Program-made: the position numbers and the translations under genes
Shown: in pieces, positions 25,535 through 33,725 of the stretch
Layout: each line of letters opens with the position of its first letter
How positions within the stretch are numbered: position 1 is the stretch's first letter
DNA from: Oceaniovalibus guishaninsula JLT2003
Lineage (GTDB): Bacteria; Pseudomonadota; Alphaproteobacteria; Rhodobacterales; Rhodobacteraceae
Direction of reading: 5' to 3'
DNA: 64,000 nt
NCBI RefSeq assembly: GCF_000299575.1
Contig: NZ_AMGO01000007.1
Coordinates: 1-64,000, forward strand
The notes under the pieces: generated by a model
What the model was told of the DNA's origin: nothing
Databases searched by the model: none
The model's input: the letters and a program-made list of their open reading frames with translations, nothing else

Positions 25535-26641
25535 TCAGTGCAGATAGCTGGTCCAGGACCGCACGCGCTGCAACCCCCGCGCCAGCAGAGCGATCGGGTT
25601 CGCGGTGCCTTCGGTCAGGATCAACGCATGCACCTTGCCGCCCACACGGATCGAGCGTGGCCAGTCCGCGACGTTCTGCGCCAGTTCGATGCGCACGGGG
25701 ATGCGGCGCGCGGGCTCGAACCAGCGGTTCGTGGGCTGATTGACGACCAGTCCCCCCTGCGCCGTGCGCCCCGGATTGATGCCCCAGGCGATGCTTTGCA
25801 CCTTGCCGTCGAAGATCATGCCGGGTGCCGCGTCGAACAGCAATTGCGCGGGATCGCCGGGGCCGACCCGCTGCAACTGGTTTTCGCGCAGATCGACGGT
25901 GATCCAGGCCGCCTCGGCGTCGATGAAGGTCAGCGCCGGCTGGCCCGCGCCGATGAATTGCCCTTCGGCCAAAGTCACGTTTGTTACGACACCGTCATGC
26001 GGCGCGGCTATAGTGGTCGAGGCCAGATCGTATTGCGCGCGTTCCAGTTGCGCCTGCGCCGCCGCTATGGCGGGATTGTCGGCGCCTTCCGAGCCAAGCT
26101 GGGCACGCGCGCTTTCCAGATTTGCCTCGGCCGTGCTCAACCGCGCCTCGGCATCCGCGACCTGGTTGCGCGCGGCGTCGCCCTGCGCGGTCGAGGCGAT
26201 GCCGCGTTCTTCCAAGCGGAAGGTGCGGTCGGCATCGGCCAGAACCGAATCGAGGTTGGTGCGCGCCTGCGTCACCGCCGCCTGGGCGGCGACCAGCGAC
26301 GCGCTGGATGCCTCGATGCCCTGCGTGGCGCTGGCAAGGTTCGCTTCGGCCTGCCGCACGGCCAATTCGAACGGACGCGGATCGAGCGTGAAAAGCGGAT
26401 CGCCCGCGCGCACGAATGCATCGTCCGCGACCGTCACAGATGTCACTTCGCCCGAAACGCGCGGCGCGATCTGCACGACATGCGCCGAGACGATGCCGCG
26501 CGACGACGCGGGCGCCAGGCGATCAGTCAACGCGTATAGAACCGCCAGAACCGCCAGCAGAACCAGCACGAGAATAGAGATTCTGCGCGCCGGGTTGCGG
26601 GCTGGCTTCGGGCCCATTGCAGGTTCGTCTGTTACGCTCAT
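25535..26641 (-). CDS. HlyD/EmrA-type periplasmic adaptor (membrane fusion) protein
   Basis: A membrane fusion protein that links an inner-membrane pump to the outer membrane. The 368-residue product has one N-terminal anchor helix (about residues 21-41). A biotinyl-lipoyl half (A-P-R-V-S-G-E-V-T-S-V near residue 60) is followed by a long Ala-rich coiled-coil hairpin (about residues 95-210). The second lipoyl half is A-P-H-D-G-V-V-T-N-V, then a beta-barrel with R-V-G-x-x-V. It is the natural partner of the DUF2955 protein encoded 9 bases downstream. Confidence 0.9.
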   Translation of the reverse strand: MSVTDEPAMGPKPARNPARRISILVLVLLAVLAVLYALTDRLAPASSRGIVSAHVVQIAPRVSGEVTSVTVADDAFVRAGDPLFTLDPRPFELAVRQAEANLASATQGIEASSASLVAAQAAVTQARTNLDSVLADADRTFRLEERGIASTAQGDAARNQVADAEARLSTAEANLESARAQLGSEGADNPAIAAAQAQLERAQYDLASTTIAAPHDGVVTNVTLAEGQFIGAGQPALTFIDAEAAWITVDLRENQLQRVGPGDPAQLLFDAAPGMIFDGKVQSIAWGINPGRTAQGGLVVNQPTNRWFEPARRIPVRIELAQNVADWPRSIRVGGKVHALILTEGTANPIALLARGLQRVRSWTSYLH

Positions 26642-26675
26642 GCCCGGCTATCCTTCTGTCACGCGCGCAGAGGCG

Positions 26676-27062
26676 TTAGTTCCCCAGATAGGTCGAATAG
26701 CCGTAGGGGCTGACCAGCACCGGCACGTGATGATGGCGGTCCGTGTCCGAAATGTCGAACATGACCGCGATCTGCGGAAAGAACGGCGCATCGCCGAGCG
26801 CGTCGTACCCCGACAGATCGAACGTCAGCCGGTAAAGCCCCGATGTGGCGTCGATGCCGAACCCCTCGACCCGGCCGTTATCCTGCGTGGTGCCGGTGCC
26901 CAGCTGCGTCCAGTCGCCGTCCCGCTGCATGTCCAGCGTCACCGGAATGCCGCTGCCGCCCTGGCCGGTCGAAATGTTCAGAACGTGGGTCGATATATCT
27001 TCGGCCTTGGCCATTCCAGCAGTCGTGGCAATCGCGGCGGTGGCAAATAGAATACGAAGCAT
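26676..27062 (-). CDS. uraH: periplasmic 5-hydroxyisourate hydrolase-like (transthyretin-like) protein
   Basis: A transthyretin-like protein; the family hydrolyses 5-hydroxyisourate in purine (urate) degradation. The 128-residue precursor has a clear signal peptide (M-L-R-I-L-F to A-K-A, residues 1-20), so it acts in the periplasm. Catalytic-type residues H26 (S-T-H-V-L-N), R64 (N-G-R-V) and H112 (H-H-H-V-P) are present. The C-terminal signature Y-R-G-S, used as a hallmark of hydrolases, reads Y-L-G-N here (125-128), so activity is uncertain. No other urate-pathway gene is nearby. It lies 34 bases ahead of the HlyD gene and may lead that operon. Confidence 0.82.
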   Translation of the reverse strand: MLRILFATAAIATTAGMAKAEDISTHVLNISTGQGGSGIPVTLDMQRDGDWTQLGTGTTQDNGRVEGFGIDATSGLYRLTFDLSGYDALGDAPFFPQIAVMFDISDTDRHHHVPVLVSPYGYSTYLGN

Positions 27063-27086
27063 GCGGTGTCCTTTCGCGCTTTACCA

Positions 27087-27128
27087 TGCCGAACACGCCC
27101 GGCGCAGGATTGTTCGGCACGACCGAAC
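27087..27128 (-). promoter_or_regulatory. cluster of three GTTCGG half-sites upstream of uraH
   Basis: Two interlocked perfect inverted repeats lie 25-66 bases before the uraH start: TGCCGAACA (27087-27095) with TGTTCGGCA (27111-27119), and GTTCGG-N5-CCGAAC (27112-27128). The three half-sites alternate in orientation, as expected of a dimeric or tetrameric repressor operator. No regulator gene is adjacent, so the binding protein is unknown. Confidence 0.5.
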
Positions 27129-27201
27129 GAAATCCTTCAGGATACGGAATTTGGCCGAAAGAACGGGGATTGCAGCGCAACGCGAACCCCGCGGGACGTG
27201 T

Positions 27202-27786
27202 TCAGCGCCGCCGGTCGCGCCGGCTGCTCATCGGCTGGAAGGCAACGCTGACATGCGCCTCGCAATAGGGTTTACCCGCTTGCACGCCCAGCCCGCAGAA
27301 CCAGAAATCCGCCGTGGCCGGATCGCCGATAGGCCATTTGCAGGTGCGTTCGGTCAGCTCCATCAGGCTTATGCGTTTGCTGGTCTTTTCGACCTCGCGG
27401 ACGCTGGCGAGCGTTTCGGGGCTGATCTCGTTGGCGGAAGGCTGCGGCGGCAGGGGCTGGCCTGCGGGAATGATCTGCCGGCGCGCGGCGGTCAGGGGCG
27501 GCGGCGCGGCCGATTGCGTCGATGGTATCTCGCGCTCTTCCTCGACGGGGTCTTCCGTCGCGACGACCTCGACGACAGGCTCGGCGGGCACGGCCGCTTC
27601 TTCCAGTTCGGTCTCGCCTTCGCCCTCGGGGGCGCCGCCCGCGCGGTTGCTCAGGCCCAGCCTATGCACCTTGCCGATAACGGCGTTGCGCGTCACGCCG
27701 CCCAACGTCTTGGCGATGGCGCTGGCCGACTGGCCCTCGCCCCACATCTTCTTCAGTGTTTCGACACGTTCGTCGGTCCAGGACAT
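27202..27786 (-). CDS. gcrA: GcrA cell cycle regulator
   Basis: GcrA is an alphaproteobacterial transcription factor that works with sigma-70 at promoters carrying methylated GANTC sites (CcrM methylation) to drive S-phase genes. The 194-residue protein has the conserved N-terminal DNA-binding part M-S-W-T-D-E-R-V-E-T-L-K-K-M-W (1-15) to V-I-G-K-V-H-R-L-G-L-S (to 46). An acidic Pro/Glu-rich linker (about 50-100) leads to the conserved C-terminal block C-K-W-P-I-G-D-P with F-W-F-C-G and Y-C-E-A-H. Its closeness to argD-argF is a familiar arrangement in this family. Confidence 0.95.
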   Translation of the reverse strand: MSWTDERVETLKKMWGEGQSASAIAKTLGGVTRNAVIGKVHRLGLSNRAGGAPEGEGETELEEAAVPAEPVVEVVATEDPVEEEREIPSTQSAAPPPLTAARRQIIPAGQPLPPQPSANEISPETLASVREVEKTSKRISLMELTERTCKWPIGDPATADFWFCGLGVQAGKPYCEAHVSVAFQPMSSRRDRRR

Positions 27787-27964
27787 CGCATTCCCCGCAA
27801 ATCGTCGGACGGATCAAGGCCGCCGCATCCCTTGGCAGCGGCGCACCGCACGGCGCGCATAACGGCACCGGGTTGAGTTTTTCCGCAGACACCTATTCTA
27901 GTCACCCGGACGCCCGATACAAGGCGCACCGCGCGCATCGCCGCGCCAGACCTTGGGAAACCGC

Positions 27965-28816
27965 ATGAACCAGCCGATGACGCAAAGCCGCCAAGGCACC
28001 CCGTCCCGTCCCGCCAAGCCGGCGCCCGCCGGCATGGGGGTGCGCCGCTTCGGACGGTGGAACATGCTGGGCCTCTATACCCTGGCGCAGCGCGAGATGC
28101 GGCGCTTTTTGGCCGTCTGGACGCAGACGCTGGCCGCGCCGCTGATCACGGCAGGGCTGTTCCTCGCCGTATTCGCCCTGGCCATCGGTCCGGCGCGCGG
28201 CGACGTGATGGGCGTGCCCTTCATCCAGTTCCTCGCCCCCGGCATCCTGATGATGACGGTGATCCAGAATGCCTTTGCCAACACCTCGTCGTCGATCATG
28301 ACAGCCAAGGTGCAGGGCAACATCGTCGACACGCTGATGCCGCCCCTGTCCCCGGCCGAGCTTTTGCTGGGCTATCTGGCCGGTGCCATCGGGCGCGGGC
28401 TGTTCGTGGCGGTTCCCATCGGCATCGCCACCGCGTTCTTTCTGGGCGGCGTGGCGCATCCGTTCTGGGCATTGATATACGTGGTTCTGGGATCGGCCTT
28501 CATGGGGGGCGTCGGCATCCTGACGGCCATCGTCGCCACCAAATTCGACCAGCAGGCCGCGATCTCGAACTTCATCATCCAGCCGCTCAGCTTCCTTTCG
28601 GGCACCTTCTATTCGATCGAGGCGCTGCCGCGGCCTATCTACTTCGCCACTCACGCAAATCCGGTGTTCTACCTGATCGATGGCGCGCGCTATGGCTTCA
28701 TCGGACGCTCGGACAGTTCGCCCTGGCTGGGGCTGGGTGTCTGCGCGCTGGCCACCGCGCTGGTTCTGGCGCTGGGCTGGCACTGGTTCCGAAGCGGCTA
28801 TCGGATGAAGGAATGA
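27965..28816 (+). CDS. ABC-2 type transporter permease
   Basis: An ABC-2 family permease of 283 residues with six predicted helices after a basic Pro-rich cytoplasmic N-terminus. The family signature falls near residues 195-230 (Q-P-L-S-F-L-S-G-T-F-Y-S-I-E-A-L-P). Such permeases export polysaccharides, lipids or drugs together with a separate ATPase, but none is encoded next to it: gcrA lies upstream on the other strand and argD downstream. The ATG at 27965 was preferred to a TTG at 27953, although neither has a strong ribosome-binding site. Confidence 0.87.
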   Translation: MNQPMTQSRQGTPSRPAKPAPAGMGVRRFGRWNMLGLYTLAQREMRRFLAVWTQTLAAPLITAGLFLAVFALAIGPARGDVMGVPFIQFLAPGILMMTVIQNAFANTSSSIMTAKVQGNIVDTLMPPLSPAELLLGYLAGAIGRGLFVAVPIGIATAFFLGGVAHPFWALIYVVLGSAFMGGVGILTAIVATKFDQQAAISNFIIQPLSFLSGTFYSIEALPRPIYFATHANPVFYLIDGARYGFIGRSDSSPWLGLGVCALATALVLALGWHWFRSGYRMKE

Positions 28817-28980
28817 CGCTGGACAGGACGAATGGTGCGCGCTACCGCTGCGTCATGGACACCGTGCAAGCCATCGACCTCCGACGCCGACGCTGAACAG
28901 GCGTCCCGCCGTCCGTCCCGTCGTTGACACCTTGCCGCCCCTTGCCCACCAATGGGGCTGTCGCTTCCCCGGAGCTTGCC

Positions 28981-30159
28981 ATGATCCCGTCCATCCTGCC
29001 CACCTATAATCGCGCGCCGCTGGCCTTCACCGAGGGGCAGGGCGCCTGGCTTACGGCCGAGGACGGCACGCGCTATCTGGATCTGGGTGCCGGCATCGCC
29101 GTCAACGCGCTGGGCCACGCCAACCCCGATCTGGTCGCCGCCCTGACCGAGCAGGCGGGGCGGCTCTGGCATACGTCCAACCTCTATCGCATCCCCGCGC
29201 AGCAGCGGCTGGCCGACCTGCTGGTCGAACACACCTTCGCCGATACCGTCTTCTTCACCAATTCCGGCACCGAAGCGTGCGAACTGGCGGTCAAGATGGC
29301 GCGGAAACACTGGCATGACAAAGGCCGGGACCGCACCACCATCGTCGCCTTCGGGGGCAGCTTTCACGGACGCTCCGCCGCCGGAATCGCAGCCGCCGGC
29401 TCCGCGAAGATGACAAACGGGTTCGGCCCGCTGCTTCCCGGCTTCGTCCAGCTTCCGTGGGGCGATCACGACGCGCTGCGCGCCACGCTCGACGATACCG
29501 TTGCCGCCGTGCTGATCGAACCCGTGCAGGGCGAAGGCGGCATCCGCCCCTTACCCGACCAATGCCTCAAAGGCCTGCGCGATCTTTGCGACACCCACGG
29601 CATCCTCCTGATCCTGGACGAGGTGCAGTGCGGCATGGGTCGCACGGGCCGCCTGTTCGCGCATGAATGGGCCGGCATCGCGCCAGACATCATGATGGTG
29701 GCCAAGGGCATTGGGGGGGGGTTCCCGCTGGGCGCGGTGCTGGCGACCGAGGATGCCGCGTCCTGCATGACCGCCGGCACCCATGGATCGACCTATGGCG
29801 GCAACCCGCTGGCCTGCGCCGTCGGCGCGCGGGTGATGGAGATCATGACGGCCGACGGCTTCCTCGACGACGTGCGCCGCAAGGCCGCAGGGTTTCGCCA
29901 ATCGCTCGAAGGACTGGCCGCCGCGCATCCCGATATCATCGACCATGTGCGCGGATCGGGCCTGATGCTGGGACTCAAGCTGCATGTCGCGCCCGCGGAG
30001 TTCGTTGCCGCCGGATACGCGCAATACCTGCTGACCGTGCCGGCCGCCGACGATGTGGTGCGCCTGCTGCCGCCACTGACGATCACGGGGGACGAACTGG
30101 CCGAAGGCATCCGCCGCCTCGACCGGACAGCCGCGGCCCTGCGCCGCGATGCCGCCTGA
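28981..30159 (+). CDS. argD: acetylornithine aminotransferase
   Basis: A PLP-dependent class III aminotransferase that converts N-acetylglutamate semialdehyde to N-acetylornithine in arginine synthesis, and often acts on succinyl-diaminopimelate too. The 392-residue protein has the phosphate-binding F-F-T-N-S-G-T-E-A-C (91-100), the PLP-ring aspartate in I-L-D-E-V-Q (D213) and the Schiff-base lysine K242 (M-V-A-K-G-I-G-G-G-F). The ATG at 28981 has CCGGAG upstream. A G9 run (29713-29721) encodes the loop after K242. argF follows 54 bases later, so the two form an arginine operon. Confidence 0.95.
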   Translation: MIPSILPTYNRAPLAFTEGQGAWLTAEDGTRYLDLGAGIAVNALGHANPDLVAALTEQAGRLWHTSNLYRIPAQQRLADLLVEHTFADTVFFTNSGTEACELAVKMARKHWHDKGRDRTTIVAFGGSFHGRSAAGIAAAGSAKMTNGFGPLLPGFVQLPWGDHDALRATLDDTVAAVLIEPVQGEGGIRPLPDQCLKGLRDLCDTHGILLILDEVQCGMGRTGRLFAHEWAGIAPDIMMVAKGIGGGFPLGAVLATEDAASCMTAGTHGSTYGGNPLACAVGARVMEIMTADGFLDDVRRKAAGFRQSLEGLAAAHPDIIDHVRGSGLMLGLKLHVAPAEFVAAGYAQYLLTVPAADDVVRLLPPLTITGDELAEGIRRLDRTAAALRRDAA

Positions 30160-30213
30160 TCCTTCATCTTTCTTCAAATACCCCCTTTTCCCGACCTGCA
30201 ATCAGGCGACCCA

Positions 30214-31119
30214 ATGTCTCATTTCCTCGACATCGACACCACGCCGTCGGCCGATTTGCGCGCCATCATCGACGCCGCGCGTGCGATGAAGGACGCGCGC
30301 GGCGCCCGCCCGCGCGGGACGCCCGACGACGCACAGCCGCTGGCGGGCCGCATGGTCGCGCTGATCTTCGAGAAGCCGTCCACCCGCACCCGCATCAGCT
30401 TTGACGTGGGGGTGCGCCAGATGGGCGGGCAGACGATGGTGCTGTCTGGAGCCGACATGCAGCTCGGCCACGGCGAAACCATCGCCGACACCGCCCGCGT
30501 GCTCAGCCGCTATGTCGATCTCATCATGATCCGCACGTTCGAGGAGCAGACGTTGCTCGACATGGCCGAACATGCCGACGTGCCGGTCGTCAACGGCCTG
30601 ACCAACCGCAGCCATCCGTGCCAGATCATGGCCGACGTGATGACGTTCGAGGAACATCGCGGTCCGATCGCGGGCAAGCGGGTGGTCTGGTCCGGGGACG
30701 GCAACAACGTCTTCGCCAGCTTCGCCCATGCCGCCGGGCAATTCGGGTTCGACCTGACCTTCACAGGCCCCCCCCCACTCGACCCCGATCCGGCGCTGGA
30801 TGGCCTTTACAGAATCGAGCGCGATCCGCGAAAGGCGGTCGAGGGGGCCGACCTGGTCGTGACCGACACCTGGGTCAGCATGCACGATCCCCAATCCGCG
30901 CGCGAACGCCGGCACAACCAGTTGCGCGGCTATCAGGTGAACGAGGCGCTGATGCAGCGCGCCAATCCCGACGCGCTTTTCATGCACTGCCTGCCCGCGC
31001 ACCGTGAAGACGAAGCGACCAGCGCCGTCATGGACGGCCCCCACTCGGTCATCTGGGACGAGGCCGAGAATCGCCTTCACGCGCAAAAGGCCATCCTGCG
31101 GTACTGTCTGGGCGTCTGA
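30214..31119 (+). CDS. argF: ornithine carbamoyltransferase
   Basis: It makes citrulline from ornithine and carbamoyl phosphate. The 301-residue product carries the carbamoyl-phosphate site S-T-R-T-R (56-60), H-P-C-Q (134-137) and the ornithine loop H-C-L-P-A-H-R (258-264), which identifies it as OTCase rather than aspartate transcarbamoylase. It is co-directional with argD and probably in the same transcript. A C9 run lies at 30768-30776 within codons for T-G-P-P-P-L. The following 157 bases before the end of hrpB carry no convincing gene or terminator. Confidence 0.97.
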   Translation: MSHFLDIDTTPSADLRAIIDAARAMKDARGARPRGTPDDAQPLAGRMVALIFEKPSTRTRISFDVGVRQMGGQTMVLSGADMQLGHGETIADTARVLSRYVDLIMIRTFEEQTLLDMAEHADVPVVNGLTNRSHPCQIMADVMTFEEHRGPIAGKRVVWSGDGNNVFASFAHAAGQFGFDLTFTGPPPLDPDPALDGLYRIERDPRKAVEGADLVVTDTWVSMHDPQSARERRHNQLRGYQVNEALMQRANPDALFMHCLPAHREDEATSAVMDGPHSVIWDEAENRLHAQKAILRYCLGV

Positions 31120-31276
31120 CCCGCGCTAAGCCTCCGCGTCCTCGTCCACAGCCCTCCCACCCCGCCGGCGGCAGCCGCGTCCGCCTTGGCCGGCCGGATG
31201 CAGATGGTAGTCGGGAACGCCTTCCCTGCCGCCATGGACGACGCGCCGTGCAAGATGCTGCGAAAGCGGTAAAGGT

Positions 31277-33667
31277 TCACGTCCCCCGCCGTTTGGCGCG
31301 CAGGGTCGGTTCGGCCTGCGTCGGATCGTCCGGCCAGGGGTGGCGCGGATAGCGGGCGCGCATGTCGCGGCGCACATCGGCATAGCTGCCTGTCCAGAAG
31401 CCCGGCAAATCCATCGTCACCTGCACCGGCTTGCTACCCGGCGACAGCAGAACGATGCGCAAAGGCCGGCCCGCCACCTGCGGGTGGGTCGTCATCCCGA
31501 ACATTTCCTGCACGCGCACGGCAATCTGCGGGGCATCGCCGTCGTAATCCACCGCGATCCGCCGCCCCAGCGGGGTTTCGATATGCCCCGGCACCTCGCG
31601 ATCCAGCCGCTGCATCTGCGCATGGTCCAGTCGCGCGCGTAGGGCGGGCAGCAGATCGAACCGCTTCCAGTCGCCCGCGCTGCGCATACCGTCCAGCCAG
31701 GGCAGCAGCCAGTCTACGGCACTGTCCAGCAGCGCCGCTTCAGTCGTGTCGAACAGATTGCCCGCCAACGCCACGCGGGCCAGGAACCGTCGCGCTGCGG
31801 GGTCGGGGGCAAGTCCCAGTTCACGCACCCCGATCAGCATGGCCCGCGCAACCGCATCGGCAGGCGCGTCGGCCCAGGCCCGGTCGTCGAGAACGATGCT
31901 TCCCAGCCGCTCCTGCCGGCGGGCGATCACCCGTCCGTCGCGTCGCGACCACTCGCAGACATCGTGCCAGTCAATGTGGCCGCCCAGCACCGTCCGCAAG
32001 GCGCCCTCGGCGATGGGCAGGGCCGCGCGGATGCGGGCCGCGCGCGGGTCGCCGTCGGTATCCGTCACGACCAGCAGCCGCGCGGATGACAGGGGATCGG
32101 TCGCATCCATCACCGCCTCCTTGCCGCCCGAAAGCAGCCAGCGCGGCGCATCGCCCGCTCGCCGCAGCGCGACGCGGTCCGGATAGGCCAGCGCCGCCAT
32201 CTGCGCCGGATCCAGTCCGGCGCGCGCCTTGCCCGCCAGCCGTCGCAATCGCGCGGCATCCGTGCGGATCCGCTTGGCCACGCCCGAGGGCACCCCGAAG
32301 GCGCCCGGATCCCGGAGGGCCCGCAACCGCAGCGTCAGATCGGCGCCCCGATCGCGCAGGATGTCGCGTTCTGACAGCAGCGCCGCTAGATCGGCTGCAT
32401 CCGGCCCGGCGACCCGAAGCATGTGCGCCAGCCGCGGGTGCACCGGCATCGCGGCCATGGCCCGACCGGCAGCGGTGGCATGCCCGTCCGCCAGTGCGCC
32501 CAGATCCTCCAGCAGCGCGCGCGCCCCGGCCAACGCGCTTTCGGGCGGCGGGGTCAGGAAGGGCAGGGCGGCGGCATCGTTCGCGCCCCAGATCGCCAGC
32601 TCCAGCGCCAGCCCCGCCAGATCGGCCGTCTCGATCCCGGCCGGCGGATAGGCGGGCAGCGCGCCGTCCTGCCCGCGCGTCCAGAGGCGATAGCACACCC
32701 CCGGCGCCACCCGTCCCGCGCGCCCCGTGCGCTGCGCGGCCTCGGCGCGGCTGACGCGCTCGGTCACAAGCCGGGTCATGCCGCTGCCGGGATCGAACCG
32801 TGCCCGCCGCGCAAGGCCGCCGTCCACCACCACACGAACATCCTCGATGGTCAGCGCGGTTTCGGCGATGGCGGTGGCCAGCACGACCTTGCGCGCCCCG
32901 CCGCCCGCGATGGCTGCGCGCTGGTCCGCAAAGGGCATCGCCCCGAAAAGCGGCCGCACAGCCGCCGCGACATCCAGCAGGCGCGCGACGCGCCGGATCT
33001 CGCCCTCGCCCGGCAGGAACGCCAGCACGCCGCCATCCGTTTCGTCCACCGCACGGGCGATCAGGGCGGCCATTGCCGCGTCCCATCGCCGGCCTTCCGG
33101 CAGCGGCCGGTCCAGCCACCGCTCCTCGACCGGGAACATGCGGCCGGTGCTGGTGATCAGCGGGGCGTCCAGCATCGCGGCGACCGGTTGCGCATCCAGT
33201 GTCGCCGACATCACGATCACCGCCAGATCGGGCCGCAGCGCCTGCCGTGCTTCCCAGACCAAGGCCAGCGCCAGATCGGCGTCGAGGCCGCGCTCGTGAA
33301 ATTCGTCGAAGATGACGCAACCGATGCCATCCAGACCCGGATCGGCCTGCACCATGCGGATCAGCAGCCCTTCGGTCACGACCTCGATCCGGGTCGCTGC
33401 TGAAACCCGCGCGTCGCCCCGCATGCGATAGCCGACCGTTCTGCCCACCGGCTCGCCCAGCGTCTCGGCCATCCGCTCGGCCGCGGCGCGGGCGGCCAGC
33501 CGGCGCGGTTCCAGCATCACGATGCGCCCCGCGATCCGGTCGAGCAGCGCCAGCGGCACGCGTGTCGTCTTGCCAGCGCCCGGCGGCGCCTGAAGCACGG
33601 CGCGGCCCTGTGCGCCGATCGCCTCGCGCAATTCTGGCAGGACATCGTCTATTGGCAGCGGCGTCAT
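31277..33667 (-). CDS. hrpB: ATP-dependent helicase HrpB
   Basis: A DEAH-type RNA helicase-like protein of the HrpB family, 796 residues. The Walker A motif is A-P-P-G-A-G-K-T (27-34), motif II is D-E-F-H (121-124) in I-F-D-E-F-H-E-R, and motif III is S-A-T. The conserved C-terminal HrpB domain ends with the family's L-S-P-G-S-K-P-V-Q-V-T-x-D-L-P-G-F-W. The cellular role of HrpB is not settled. The start at 33667 (M-T-P-L-P-I-D-D-V-L-P) matches the family; an ATG at 33697 would add ten residues. meaB is divergent, with a short shared promoter region. Confidence 0.92.
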   Translation of the reverse strand: MTPLPIDDVLPELREAIGAQGRAVLQAPPGAGKTTRVPLALLDRIAGRIVMLEPRRLAARAAAERMAETLGEPVGRTVGYRMRGDARVSAATRIEVVTEGLLIRMVQADPGLDGIGCVIFDEFHERGLDADLALALVWEARQALRPDLAVIVMSATLDAQPVAAMLDAPLITSTGRMFPVEERWLDRPLPEGRRWDAAMAALIARAVDETDGGVLAFLPGEGEIRRVARLLDVAAAVRPLFGAMPFADQRAAIAGGGARKVVLATAIAETALTIEDVRVVVDGGLARRARFDPGSGMTRLVTERVSRAEAAQRTGRAGRVAPGVCYRLWTRGQDGALPAYPPAGIETADLAGLALELAIWGANDAAALPFLTPPPESALAGARALLEDLGALADGHATAAGRAMAAMPVHPRLAHMLRVAGPDAADLAALLSERDILRDRGADLTLRLRALRDPGAFGVPSGVAKRIRTDAARLRRLAGKARAGLDPAQMAALAYPDRVALRRAGDAPRWLLSGGKEAVMDATDPLSSARLLVVTDTDGDPRAARIRAALPIAEGALRTVLGGHIDWHDVCEWSRRDGRVIARRQERLGSIVLDDRAWADAPADAVARAMLIGVRELGLAPDPAARRFLARVALAGNLFDTTEAALLDSAVDWLLPWLDGMRSAGDWKRFDLLPALRARLDHAQMQRLDREVPGHIETPLGRRIAVDYDGDAPQIAVRVQEMFGMTTHPQVAGRPLRIVLLSPGSKPVQVTMDLPGFWTGSYADVRRDMRARYPRHPWPDDPTQAEPTLRAKRRGT

Positions 33668-33725
33668 GTTCTTGCCATAGCTTGCCGGGCTGGACATTTA
33701 CAGCCGCGCACGGTGCAATCGGGCC

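Noticed and set aside
31077-31280. 67-codon minus-strand frame between argF and hrpB
   Set aside because: No ribosome-binding site, no family resemblance, and it overlaps the end of argF.
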